The notes below the pieces were generated by a model. It saw nothing but the letters and a program-made list of their open reading frames with translations. It did not search any database and had not been told where the DNA came from. The position numbers and the translations under genes are program-made. A stretch of 64,000 nucleotides of DNA from Chrysopilus asiliformis (taxonomy: Eukaryota > Arthropoda > Insecta > Diptera > Rhagionidae). Positions 19,920 through 31,520 of the stretch are shown here, one piece after another; positions within the stretch are counted from its first letter, which is position 1; each line of letters starts with the position of its first letter. Location: positions 65,818,031 through 65,882,030 of the forward strand of contig OZ035961.1 in the NCBI GenBank assembly GCA_964034945.1, in the 5' to 3' direction.

Positions 19920-21983
19920 CCTATAATTATAGCACCAAGTCCTATCCGAATAGGACTGGAGACTTTTTTTTTATTGGATCCTGTCCAATCTAAAGGGGAC
20001 AGAGAAAAAATCGAGTTATCGAACATTCGAGATAGGGAAGTTCGGGGGCTTGAAAATATTCCAGATATCAAATAGCTCGAGTAAAAAATGCCCTGTAATT
20101 AAAAAAAATTTCCGACACAAGTGTTAGAGCGTGGCACTAGGAAGGTCCAAGCTATATAAACCCCAAGTTCGCAAACCACGTGCGAATTATAATCGAAGGA
20201 AAAAATCGGCTTGAATTATCATTTTCGCTGAATCCTATTGGCATAGGAATGAGTCCGCGAACATTTAGGATTCATTCCATTTTGAAGTCACTTCTAAAAA
20301 CAGTGGGAACGATTCCATACCTTAATATAGCATCCATACCAGAAATAGGCTCCTGATGGGTTTCCAGGGCAGACATGCCTGACCTATTGGGGGGAAATTG
20401 GATATGAAAACATCCACAAAAATAATATAATATTTTTGTTATATTATTTTTTTGTTTTTGCAGACCTATAAGCCGAGAAATTCCAATAGAATCAGAAATG
20501 GTTCAATGGTTAAATACAAATATATTAGTATGTAATATCATTAGTAAGAGAGCGATATTTCGCTCCCAGCATTAACGTTCTGTTCTCAAAGAACGTAAAA
20601 ACAAAACGCAAATGTAAAGATCTTAATAGCAAGAACGTAAAAACCATAATTTCGTTCTCGTTCGTTGAGGGGTTTACTGAAATGCTGAATTTTTATTTTC
20701 CATTGATTTCAATTCCTCATTGGGAGCAGAACGAAAGACTAGAAATGGGAACGTTTTGAACACTGTATGTATGATATTTATTTCATACTTCTCTTATCAT
20801 AAACCAATTATAAATAAAATTATTTTTCAATAAAAATTTGTTTCCTTAATTTCCTTTTCACTAAAATTTCTTACTTAAATACCTAATGGCGATCATTGTA
20901 GGCGGATCCACGTCTTCTGGTCGTTTCTACGAGACAGACACCTTCTTTTTTTATCTAATTCTTGTTTTGTTTTATTGAACTGTTGTTTCGTTTTATTGAT
21001 TTTTTTGTTTTTAATAAACGTTGTTTTTTGTTTGAAAATGAATTACACCCTTTTAAAATTACTTGCTTGTTTTGGTTTTCTATGAGCATAACATCTTATG
21101 TTTATATGGAACGATTTCATGTGTGCTGAGAAATGTGTTATGATATCACAAAGGATGGGGATTGGTATCCAGATTCTTCCAATATTTTAGAGTGAAATAT
21201 TATCGCTTTTCGCCACATTAATTTTTTTTACCACGACCAAAATCTGGGTTTACAGAAATAGGAATTTAACTGTCTGACACAGAGCACTTTCTTACGTCAT
21301 GCAGTCAAAACAAATAACCGAGCATATTTGTTTTGAATGTATAGGCAATTATATTGGCGCTTTTATCAATGGCGAATAAAAAAAGAGCAAGAGAGAATCA
21401 TCATCGTCGTTGGCGTCACACACAAGTACATTTTCCTGGTTTTTCCACACGCAGGATATCAAAGATGACATTATGGTTTTCCTGATACGTTTTGAACGCG
21501 CTAATAGATTTTCCTATATTTTTTATCAACTAAAACAAAAATTATAGTTTTAGGGACAATTACTTCATCTAACAATTAGTTTGAATGTTTTGTATAAGAA
21601 TTTTACCCTATATTATCAATTTTTCTTTAAAATCATTTTTTTGCAAAACATGACGAAGGATGTAATGTATATTAATTCGACGTATCATTATCATTATTCA
21701 TCAAGAAAATTCTTTCGTTTAAAGTTTTTGGTCTGAACATCATAAAATTTCAGTAAATTTTTGTTTCTCGTATATTTGCAACGAAATATAAAATATTTCC
21801 ACCTTGAAATGAATATTAATGGCTACCACACATAAATATATAAATACATCCCATCAACATACACCAAACGTGAAAAAAGCAAATAGAAAAGTGCGCAACT
21901 TATGCATTTACAACTTAAAGAAAGCGATAACCCAGTAAACCAAAAGATTCCTTTTTTTATACCAAAAAAATAATGATTCTTCT
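19920..21983. other. Unclassified AT-rich region
   Basis: No coding evidence. 20550-20770 contains inverted GTTCTGTTCTCAAAGAACGT-type motifs and may be another MITE. The rest is AT-rich with homopolymer runs. Confidence 0.3.
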
Positions 21984-22245
21984 GAGTGTTTCGTTCGAAA
22001 CTGAATTTAGAAAATGTTCATAATTGTTTCAACTTCCGGACTAAAGTGTCACTCTTTTCTAAATCATTTTTAAGATTCATTTTGGCGTTCACCAAATGCT
22101 CAACAATGAATATAAATATAAGATCAGAGGTGTGGCCTGTGAACGCAAAAACAAATCTTGAAAATTACTTAGAAAAAGTGACACTTAGTCCGCAAGTTAA
22201 AATATTTATGATCATTTTCTGAATTCGGTTTCGAACGAAACGCTC
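21984..22245. mobile_element. Hairpin MITE with GTTTCGTTCGAAAC ends
   Basis: Inverted arms of about 110 bp: GAGTGTTTCGTTCGAAACTG on the left, the complement of GAGCGTTTCGTTCGAAACCG on the right. Inner arms share AAAAGTGACACTTAGTCCG in complementary form. A clear TSD was not found. The apparent 78-aa frame is the hairpin itself. Confidence 0.7.
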
Positions 22246-22944
22246 TGGTTTAAATACTTTTATTTGATTAAATCATTTGGTTTTAATACTTTTCATTTAA
22301 ATAAATTACAGAATCCGTTGGCGTAAATTTAGCAATTTTTTTTATTTTAGTTAACTACTTTTACTAATGACAATTTTCCCTCAGTGTAAAGATAATGTGC
22401 GGAAAATGCAAATAATACTACCGAGAGCAAACTAAAAGAAGATACATAGATAAAAAAACACATTCCAGTTTCTTACGAATTTCTAACATTCCTGATACAT
22501 GGCTGTGTTCAGATGTTCACCAAGTCTTATATGTATACGAGTGTTATTATCTTTATCCACATCGTTCGTTTCAACCTCATTTTAAAGATTTTAGGAAACG
22601 ATTGCGGGCCATTAGCTTAATGGACTCAAAAGAATAGATAAGGTAAGTTTAAATCAAAATCGAAAGTTAAAGGAAATGGCAGTGAAATAAATAGATAATG
22701 GAAAAGTCATTATTTTAAAAAGATTCTTTCTATACGGAATTAAATGTATAAAATTAGGTTACCATAAGACACCTAGTAATTGGCAGTAAAAAAAGGAGTA
22801 TCCATTACTTTCCTCTGCTATAAAGAAAAAGTATTGTATTCATGACGGAGACCGACTCGAGAGCGGGACAGATAGAAACTTTCTGATCAGTACGAAATCC
22901 GTTTCAGGCAAAATTCGGTCTCCGATCCATTTTACGTATCTTAA
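22246..22944. other. Spacer with a DINE-like tail fragment
   Basis: No gene. 22825-22930 (TCAGTACGAAATCCGTTTCA, GGCAAAATTCGGTCTCCG) resembles the tail at 35.33-35.40 kb. Confidence 0.35.
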
Positions 22945-23152
22945 ATAACTTTTTTTTTAAATGTTTTTATTATTCTTTCCTTCATTAATTACAAACATTC
23001 AATATAATTTTCATTCTTAGAAATAGCAAAAAAAAAATATTAAAAAGTACAAAAGTACACTTCAAATGCTGAGGTTCACCCCACTATGTGGGAGGCTCAA
23101 CTATCCTCAGTATACTTTCCAATCTTATTTTATAATTACAAAATTGATTCTT

Positions 23153-23155
<3 letters not shown>

Positions 23156-23220
<65 letters not shown>
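23156..23220. repeat. (AT)n microsatellite
   Basis: About 30 uninterrupted AT units within the LINE 3' UTR. The 59.98-kb copy has only a short TATATATA here, so the tract expanded in this copy. Confidence 0.9.
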
Positions 23221-23223
<3 letters not shown>

Positions 23224-23318
23224 CACTAAATCAATAACCTTTTACGATTTATTATGTAAATATATCTACACCCAACTCAGACAGCTAATTAGCTGTTATT
23301 ATAAGAGTGAGTTCTAAC

Positions 23319-24776
23319 CAGTGTTGGGGTTATCTAGATAATAATTATCTAGATAATCATCAAGATAAAAAAAAATGTTATCTTTATCTTATCTAGATAA
23401 CACCCCAAAAAAGTTATCTTTATCTTATCTAGATAAAGGAAAATCCCATTTATCTAGAGATAATCGTTACGAAAATCACAAAATTAAATCTGAAAAAATG
23501 CTGAAACGAAATTGTTTTCTGCATACTTTTGAAAACCTAAAAACTTTTTTTAGGAACAGTTTTATACTTGGCAACAATTTTTGTTTACGGACAAGGAAGC
23601 GAAGTGTCACTCTTTCCCTCGCCTCTCTTCTCTTGTCCATAAAAAAAAAGTTCTGCCAGTAACTGTTGCCAAGTGTAAACCGGGCTATGAACGAAAAAAA
23701 AAATCATAACGTTATAAATTTCCTTACGTAGCAAAATTAAACTTATATTTCGTGACGTTATTTCGTTTTGTATCGATAAAAAACTTAATTTCGTTACGTT
23801 ATAATGTTATTATTCCGTTACACATTGTATTGAAACTGAAAACAAAAAAACGCACTGTAATAATAGTTTATCACAAAGTAATTCAGTTCAGTTTCCATAA
23901 AAATAAATTGTATAACAAATAATAAAACTCAGCAAAAAGAAAATACAAATAAAAACGAAAAAAAATGTGATTATTAAGTTAAAAAATCAATAAAAAATAC
24001 AAAAGACAAAAAATCACACAAAAGTTTTGTTCATTAAAAAAACTGTCTCCACAAAAGCGTGATTTTGATATCAAAGATATAGAATTTTTTTATAGAATTT
24101 CGCTCTACTTCTGGAGTTACTAAAAAGAAAATCTTTTCCCTACCAAAAAACTTGCTTAGAAGATTTCCATTTTTGTATCTCCAGAAATAGAGTGAATCTG
24201 GTGAAAACAATATCCGATTTAGAATCAAAATACGATTAAAAACACTACTCCAATATTTTTGATTATATTTTATGTCTGTGGGGTTATACTTGATGAACTT
24301 TTGTGGGAAATTTCACAAAAAATAATACTGAACAAAACAAGGAAATACTAATAAACAACGAAAAAACGTAATATTTTTTTCGTTTTTCGTTATGGTAACG
24401 GAATTGAATTTCTATAACGTTCATTATAACGTAATTTTGAAGAAAAAGCCCGAAAGTCATTTCGTTATTTCGTTACGTTACGATAACGTTTCTTATCCGT
24501 TTTCTTTTATTATTATTTCGTTTCTTATTATATTTAAATTGGAAATCAAGAAAAGCAAAAAATTTTGTGCTATTTTTTTTAGTACGTAATTTTGAATTTT
24601 GTGCAATGTCAAAATAAATATTTATCTAAAAATTATCTAGATAATTTGGCTTTTTATCTTATCTTATCTATTATCTTTCATATTTTCATTATCTATTATC
24701 TTATCTAGATAAGCATTACGAGCATTTATCTTTATCTTTATCTAGATAAAAAAATAATTATCTGGCCCCAACACTG
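23319..24776. mobile_element. hAT-type non-autonomous element, 1458 bp
   Basis: Ends CAGTGTTGGGG and CCCCAACACTG, with perfect 8-bp TSD GTTCTAAC at 23311-23318 and 24777-24784. Subterminal regions are packed with TTATCTAGATAA motifs on both sides. The interior repeats CGTTACGTTATAA-like blocks in both orientations. No transposase. The intact LINE UTR at 59.88 kb shows the empty site. Confidence 0.88.
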
Positions 24777-24794
24777 GTTCTAACAAGCTATAAA

Positions 24795-25304
24795 TCCTAT
24801 AATATAATACGAGGAATGTCTGTCTGTCTGTCTGTCTGTCTGCACAAACGATATCGAAAACCGGCCTAACGATTTTCACGAAACTTGGGGGTTAGGGATT
24901 TTCGGGGACAAGGAATCGATCTAGATAGGTCTCACCTCGGAGAAAATTCCCCTCGATACCCCTCGCCTGGTATCTTCGAACTGGGTGGTCCGATCTTAAT
25001 GAAACTTTACAGTATTACTAAGGGGGCTAAGGGCTTTCGTTTTTTTCCAATACAAACCTGACTTATCCCTCCCCTCGATAACCCTCACCTGGTGTCTCAA
25101 AACAACGTTCCAAAAATCGGTGACAGCGATTACTCAATAACCACTCAACCGATTTCTTATAAATTTTGTTATCGCGTGTTAGTTTTAGTTCTAGCTTTCT
25201 AGGACTCTGGAAAAGCTCTGTAAAGATAATGTGAATTTAGTTTTTCCCCAAAAATCAGCAAAAGTAGGATTTTGAGGTCGCCGAGCATGGCTCGGTCTTC
25301 CTGG
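24795..25304 (+). mobile_element. Non-autonomous Helitron, 510 bp
   Basis: Starts TCCTATAATATAATACGAGG and ends with the hairpin CCGAGCATGGCTCGG followed by TCTTCCTGG, between A and T. A GTCTGTCTGTC tract lies near the 5' end. Comparison with the LINE at 59.88 kb confirms a clean insertion into the UTR. Confidence 0.85.
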
Positions 25305-25360
25305 TACTAATTTAATAATTTGCACATAATTTTTATTCTACTTTTATGTTTATAGTTCTT

Positions 25361-26055
25361 TCATAATATGTTTTTTAATTTTTTTTTGAAAAGTACATAT
25401 GAATTGCATTTTGTTATGTCAGTCGGTAGATCGTTGTATAATTTTGTTGCTTGATATAAAAGACCATCTTTTATCCGATTCGTCCTGGGTTTTTTTAGAA
25501 CAATGTTTCCTGCGGTTCTTAGATTGTGAGAATTGATTTTTTTATGAAGAATAACGTTTGTTTTAATCATACCATGTGCTATTTTGTAAATAAGGTTGAT
25601 TTTAGCAAAAGTTTCCATTTGAATTACATTCATTTTCCTCTAAACGTGATATACATGTTCAGTTGGCGTTGTCCAGTGAAGTCCATATGCAATTTTTATA
25701 CCTTTAGCGCAGAATCTATCGATGATTTTTTTAATACCTTTTGAACAATGTGACCAGGCTGAGATGTTATACCTTATTCTAGAAAAGACATTCCCCTCGA
25801 GTATCAACATTTTCGCATGTATATCAAGGCCATAGCATCTTTTCATGGCACCAAGTAGAGGTACAACTTGTTTTCTGATGTGATCAGCATGTTCCGTCCA
25901 ACTCAATTTTTCATCTATAATCATACCCAAGTACCTAAATTTTTTCACTCGTTCCAGAATATTGTCATCAATTTTGATGTTTAGTGATATGTTTAACTTG
26001 TTTTTCTGTTTAAAGATGATATAATTGGTTTTGCTTTCATTGATGGTTAATCTAT
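25361..26055 (-). pseudogene. LINE ORF2 C-terminal part
   Basis: From 25948 down: YLGMIIDEKLSWTEHADHI, AMKRCYGLDIHAKM, RIRYNISAWSHCSKG, TPTEHVYHV, then TAG, then continuing in frame as MNVIQMETFAKINLIYKI to KKLKNIL at 25361. This is the thumb and C-terminal tail of a CR1/Jockey-type reverse transcriptase. The piggyBac-like MITE cuts it at 26056. Confidence 0.8.
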
Positions 26056-26059
26056 TTAA

Positions 26060-26684
26060 CCCTAAACCCCTAATTTTGAATTCTAACGATTTCTCAAAAG
26101 TGAGACTCAGAGTCTCATAGTATAAATATCGATGAGAGATGTGTATTTATTTAGAATTAAAGAAATATTTAGGAAATAAAAACGTTTTCTAGTAATTTTT
26201 ACGAAAATCTGAATAAATTTTATACCGAATTGCTACAATTATGTTTGTCGAAAATTGAACGTTCTCTGTGAGAGTCAAATCCTTATTGAAATGCATGATA
26301 TCAAAAACAGTCCCACAGGCCAAGTAAACAATAGGCAAAGTAACCGTAAACTCACCGACGACTCATTCCTGTTCGACACCAATACAATTTCGTCATACGA
26401 ATCTAACTGTAAAAATCCTCAACGGAAAATAATCGTTTAACAGTCTTTTGTTATATGAAAATGAGTCTGTGAAGCTCATTTCTGGGTTTGCGCTACAAAT
26501 TTATAAAATATGCAATATTCTCATAATTTATTATCCTTTTTTTTTGTGAGAAAAAAAAAATATTGTCTGCAACATATATTAAATGAATACAAAAAATATT
26601 AATATAATACGAATATTTACAGGCATAGTTTTTTGCATTTAATATTTGATTTGAGACTGACAGGCTCACTTCTGGGGTTTAGGG
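26060..26684. mobile_element. piggyBac-like MITE, 625 bp
   Basis: TTAA at both ends (26056-26059 and 26685-26688) and perfect 11-bp TIRs CCCTAAACCCC. Inserted within LINE codons; the uninterrupted copy reads ATTTGACAG at this place. TTAA targets and CCC termini are the piggyBac signature. No transposase domain is seen in the single 61-codon frame. Confidence 0.82.
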
Positions 26685-26688
26685 TTAA

Positions 26689-26937
26689 TAGTGCCCACAT
26701 TTTAAATTTCTTTAAATCACGATTAATCTGATTTTCTAATAATTCCTGCGTATTGGCTTTGTATATCAGAGCTGTGTCATCAGCATAGATCACATAATCA
26801 CCTTCCAGTTGAGCCTCTTGAATGCTTTGAATATACAAGAGATAAAGAGTAGGTCCTATAACTGATCCTTGAAATACTCCTAGAAAAGATTCCTTTTCAT
26901 CACTGTAAGTATCATCTATTTTTGTTTGCATCACTCT
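26689..26937 (-). pseudogene. LINE ORF2 palm fragment
   Basis: Reads MQTKIDDTYSDEKESFLGV, QGSVIGPTLYLLYIQS and YADDTALIYKANTQELL. The catalytic YADD is intact, but the expected Pro of VPQGS is Phe. Upstream the frame runs into unrelated repeat sequence. Confidence 0.75.
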
Positions 26938-27606
26938 TTTTCTTTTATTTAGCTTGCCTTCGTGTCTATTTGTCTGTCTGTCTGTCAGATCAAATCTTGC
27001 AACCCAATTTTGACCCACTTCTACTTGTCCGATTGACTTGAAATTTTGCACACTTATATAAGTCCGATGACAATACAATATTTTCACTACTTCGTCCTTG
27101 TAAGGATAACGGAAGGTCCTGTAAGGATAACGTGATTATCCTTTTCTCCAAATTTTCCGGAAAAAAATCTATTCTGGGGGTTTTTGGGGTCGCTGATCAC
27201 GAATCCGGTATTAGATTTTTAAAATTCGAAACGGGAGGTCCTGTAAGGATAACGAAAATATCCTTTTTTCCGTTTTTCCCGGGAAAAATCGGCATAAGGG
27301 GTTTTTGGGTCGCTGATCACGAATCCGGTATTAGATTTTCAAAATTCTAAACGGAAGGTCCTGTAAGGATAACGAAAATATCCTTTTTCCAATTTTTCTT
27401 GAGGAAAAATCGGCCTTTGGGAGTTTTTGGGTCGCTGATCACGAATCCGGTGTTGGAATTTCAAAGTTCTAACCGAAAGGTCCTGTAAGGATGTTGCAAA
27501 TGACCTTTTTCCAATTTTTCTTGAAACAATTGACACTAAAGGGTTTTCGAGGTCGCTGATCGTGAATCCAGTGTTCGATTTTTCAAATGCTAAACGGAAG
27601 GTCCTA
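26938..27606. repeat. Array-family segment, about five units
   Basis: A tail (26940-27110) complementary to 2270-2420, then about five units with GGTCCTGTAAGGATAACG and GGGTCGCTGATCACGAATCC. It is split from its continuation at 29314 by the foldback element. Confidence 0.7.
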
Positions 27607-29313
27607 GTGGTGAACTCCACCTCAACTCATACTCACGTTTACAGTCATGTTCGATTTCTTAACTTTTTTCATTTGGATGTTGTTAGGGACTTAAAAAAAA
27701 GTTACCCGTATTTTTTTGTTTGCCGGAATAACGTCCGGTAGGCGGAGTGGAGGGGGTCAAAGTCGGCGAAAACTGGAAATCACAAAAACTTTAAAAATTT
27801 GTAACTTTTGAACGGCTTTACCGATTGAGATGATATTGGATATTTTGGAAAGGTAATTAATTTCCTTGTCACAAAAAAAAATTTTTTGACTCCCTCCCCC
27901 TCACCGTCATATTGTAAAATTCAATTTCGTGACAAAAATTAAAATATCTCGAAAACGGCATTTTTTTTTCTTTTGAATTTTTTCTGTAAATACTTACCAT
28001 TATACCATACAAATTCGCTAAATAAAATTTGGGGGTAAATGCGTTGTTGATTTTTAAAAAAATTTCAAAAAAAATCGAATACAAAATTTTTCATATATTT
28101 TACTGATTTTCGATTGGTTTTTATGTTTTATGTACATTATATTATTGCAAAAGTTTTAGGAGATTAAAATTAATTAGAAATTCATTTAAAAGAAAAAGTT
28201 TTAATTATATCACCATTAGAAAAGTTTTTTATTTTGAGAAAATTTCCGTTTTGAATAAATCTGTGAAAATTTCAAGTTCAATGAAAATGCCATTCGCAAT
28301 ATATATTGAAATCTTCCTTATGATGTAGAATGTTTATGATTTTTTTTTCTTGTTTTGAAATAATCGAACAATTTTTACATGTATTACATGTCATGATAGT
28401 GTGGCAGTGAATTTGTTTATAGAAAAACAAATCCGTCCATCCGTACGACGGCATCGGTGGAACAGTGAAAAGAGTGGCCACAAGAGCCAGTTTATCAAAA
28501 AAGTACGGCCACACTATAACAACAGCTCAAGATTTGTACAATTGGACAAAAAACCTAAATATACAAACCGAGAGAATACGAGGTAAAACAATTTCAAATA
28601 AGGTTTGAAAGTGTCAAAACACTTCCAGGATTTCAAAATTTTCACGGATTTATTCAAAACGGAAATTTTCTCAAAATAAAAAATTTTTCTAATGGTGATA
28701 TAATTAAAACTTTTTCTTTTAAATGAATTTCTAATTAATTTTAATCTCCTGAAACTTTTGCAATAATATAATGTACATAAAACATAAAAACCAATCGAAA
28801 ATCAGTAAAATATATGAAAAATTTTGTATTCGATTTTTTTTGAAATTTTTTTAAAAATCAACAACGCATTTACCCCCAAATTTTATTTAGCGAATTTGTA
28901 TGGTATAATGGTAAGTATTTACAGAAAAAAAAAATTCAAAAGAAAAAAAAATGCCGTTTTCGAGATATTTTAAATTTTGTCACGAAATTGAATTTTACAA
29001 TATGACGGTGAGGGGGAGGGAGTCAGAAAATATTTTTTTGTGACAAGGAAATTAATTACCTTTCCAAAATGTCCAATATCATCTCAATCGGTGAAGCCGT
29101 TCAAAAGTTACAAATTTTTAAAGTTTTTGTGATTTCCAGTTTTCGTCGACTTTGACCCCCTCCCCTCCGCCTACCGAACGTTATTCCGGCAAACAAAAAA
29201 ATACGGGTAACTTTTTTTTAAGTCCCTAACAACATCCAAATGAAAAAAGTTAAAAAAACAGAGGTGACTTCCAAGCTCCATACAAGTCGAGTATGAGTTG
29301 GTGTGGAATTCAC
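27607..29313. mobile_element. Large foldback element, arms about 650 bp
   Basis: Two arms, 27607-28275 and about 28640-29313, are reverse complements with few differences (for example GTCCCTAACAACATCCAAAT at the outer part). They surround a 360-bp unique centre. Termini read GTGGTGAACTCC and the complement of GTGAATTCCAC. It lies inside an array unit (AAGGTCCT on the left, AAGGATAACGG on the right). No transposase and no clear TSD; FB-type elements have this structure. Confidence 0.8.
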
Positions 29314-29545
29314 AAGGATAACGGAAATGTCCTTTTTCCAATTTTTCTCGCTAAAACAGGCTTTGGGAGGTTTCCAGGGTTGCTTATCACGAATCTGAAC
29401 TTGGAATTTCAAAATTCGAAACGGAAGATCCTGTAAGGATAACATTTTTTCCCAAAACCTTTTAAGTTATTTATGGTATTTTGGCATTCTAAAATTTATA
29501 CAAAAAACTTTTAGCTGCCAACGAGGTGTCTGCTAGTAAATAATA
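29314..29545 (+). repeat. Array-family 3' end with CTGCTAGT terminus
   Basis: Last array units, then TTCTAAAATTTATACAAAAA and GGTGTCTGCTAG before T, the same Helitron 3' end as at 16173. Confidence 0.65.
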
Positions 29546-29985
29546 AATGAGAAACACGAAAATAGTGGGTCATGAATTTCCCTAACACCATAAAAAAAAC
29601 TTCTTTTTTTAAACTTTTAACTCTCCTAACCCACATGGACGTCCGCTGGTACCGGGAGGATGGAGGAAGGGGCACGACAATTAAATTTTTATATTCCTTG
29701 AATAAAACTGAAAGCGTCGTATGCTGTGTCGCGTCAAAAGTTGAACATAATACTCATGGTGTGTCAACTTAGAACAAAAATCATTTTTTCATTTTGCTCA
29801 ATGCCGATTCCAAAATCCAGGTGGCGCGCGTGTGTTCGAAATCTCAAAAGCATCTCAAAACCAGCATGTGTCGTCTGACGTGACTGCTGAAGTGAGGTTA
29901 AAATTGGTTTGTTTTTGGTTTCTGTTTGTTGAAGCTTGACGAAGTTATTAGAAGTTATTTTTAATCACTAAATTAGAAGCAAAAG
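29546..29985. other. Unclassified sequence
   Basis: No gene supported. A short AGGATGGAGGAAGGGG patch near 29655 is GC-richer than its surroundings. Confidence 0.3.
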
Positions 29986-30625
29986 TAAATTTTTCGCAAT
30001 TTTCGTGTGGTGAACATTTGGTTGCAATGGTTGGAAAAGTTTAGCACCAACATAGACAAGTCTCATCGATTTCTAAATCGGAAAAACAATGCAGCAAATT
30101 TCGCGAGATGGAAATGCATATTAAAAGTAAGAAATTTGACGAACTTTTTTCTAGATGTATAGATTTATAGTAATCCCTTTTTTAACAGAAATTATTGAAA
30201 GTGATGGTGAGAATCTTCCTGCTAATGCGCAGCGCCCAGTTTCTTCAAAATTTATTGCGGCTGTCAAGAAGTGCTGAAATCACTACAAATTCAACATCCA
30301 GGTGAAAATCATGTTCCTGTTCAACATTCGAATGAAAATATCAACTCAAATTTATCTGGTATGTCTTTTATTTATTAAGAATTTCTTGTCCTATACTAAT
30401 AATATCTTCCTTCTACAGAAATAAATGAATTTGCCGATGGAACTGTTCTGCAATTAGTTTGAAACCGAGGACGACAATTAACTCCTCAAACTTCGTCTTC
30501 AGTGTTATGTTCGCAGTGTTATGTTAATTGAGGTGTTAATGTAAAAAAAAATATTAAAACAAATTTAAAAAACAAATGAAATTCTTTTATTTGATTTTTC
30601 AGGTTTTACGAAAAATGAAAAGAAA
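29986..30625 (+). pseudogene. Possible THAP-like spliced gene remnant
   Basis: A first segment encodes DKSHRFLNR and NFARWKCILK, reminiscent of the middle of a THAP domain. A donor GTAAGA at 30127 pairs with an acceptor ending AACAG at 30188. A second segment (30189-30358) ends at GTATGT, the next begins after CTACAG at 30418, and a further acceptor lies near 30603. Frames do not stay open: TAG after ATGGTTGGAAAAGTT and TGA near 30277. The splice-like boundaries at short spacing suggest a decayed gene, possibly of a P-element or other THAP family. Assignment is weak. Confidence 0.25.
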
Positions 30626-30941
30626 ATTAGCAAGGGCACATTTTCCTATCCTATGCACAATCCGAGACACAAACCAAAGTCAAGTAGTTCCGATTCCATT
30701 TCCTGGAAAACCGAGCGTGGCAGTCAGTATGCGAAAGTCAGCTATCTATTAGTATATATTATCTATGATAATACTTGGCACCGCTAACAATGCTACGTTA
30801 GAGTAACCAACTTTCTAATTTTGGCTGCGTCGACTGTGTTTTAAAGGTTTTTTAGGCGTGAACATGTGAATTTTTTCGAAGCAAAGTGAATTTTTTTTTT
30901 ATTTTATCAAAGTGAATTTCTGTTACCGGTTAATTTTTTAT
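30626..30941. other. Unclassified AT-rich sequence
   Basis: No feature recognised. Confidence 0.3.
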
Positions 30942-31520
30942 ACCCGTATGGTGAAACCAAAGGGTATATTAACTTTGCCTTACCGTTTGTAACGCCAAGA
31001 TCCCGTCATCACACATAAAAATGAATTACACCATTGTGTTTAGAATGATAAAAAAAGTTGAATTTAGCATGTCCGTCCGTCTGTCTGTCTGTCCGTCTGT
31101 CTGTCCGTCTGTCCGTCCGTCTGTCTGTCTGTGGCGCGGATTGCGAGCGCACGGATTGAGCTAGAGACTTGAAATTTTGCGCAGATTCGTTTTTCGTAAA
31201 ATGCAAGGGTAAGTTCGTTAATGGGCAAAAATGGGTCAATAGGGGGGTACCCCCCATACGAACGAAAACGATTTTTGCGAATATCTCAAAAACGGTGCAT
31301 ATTATCAAAAAAGTGCAAGAACAAAAGTTATTTAGGATATGATTCTACATAAAACTCCCATACATCAAAATCCGATTGAAATAAATTTTAAAAAATCTTA
31401 TTGGAAAGTTTGACTTCAAAGTGGAATTTTGGTGCAACTGTTCGAATTTTGATACGAATATCACCATACGGGTCTCCAATGATTGCCAGATTGGCAATTA
31501 TAGCTTTTGTTATGTTTTTG
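30942..31520 (-). repeat. DINE-1/INE-1-like element, copy d, full length
   Basis: The most complete copy: TACCCGTATGGTGAAACC, AAGGGTATATTAACTTTGCC, CGCCAAGATCCCGTCATC, CATGTCCGTCCGTCTGTC, then GATTGCCAGATTGGCAAT and AGCTTTTGTTATGTTT. It contains the hairpin TTGCCAGATTGGCAA near one end. Not coding. Confidence 0.65.

Larger units (their letters stand above)
22945..26937 (-). mobile_element. CR1/Jockey-type LINE copy, 5'-truncated, three insertions
   Basis: Minus-strand 3' part of the same LINE family as 56.7-60.2 kb: AT-rich 3' UTR (22945-23318 and 25305-25360), C-terminal ORF2 (25361-26055) and part of the RT palm (26689-26937). It is interrupted by a hAT MITE, a Helitron and a piggyBac-like MITE. 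The coding part is nearly identical to the other copy and shares its in-frame TAG (25640-25642 on the plus strand). 5' truncation at about 26937 is usual for target-primed insertion. Confidence 0.8.

Noticed and set aside
18700..20330. One element with inverted GGAAC ends split by the hAT MITE
   Set aside because: The outer ends match over too few bases (GGAACCGTTCC against GGAATCGTTCCC) and no TSD was found.
21986..22222. 78-codon frame in the hairpin MITE
   Set aside because: The frame is made of the two inverted arms.
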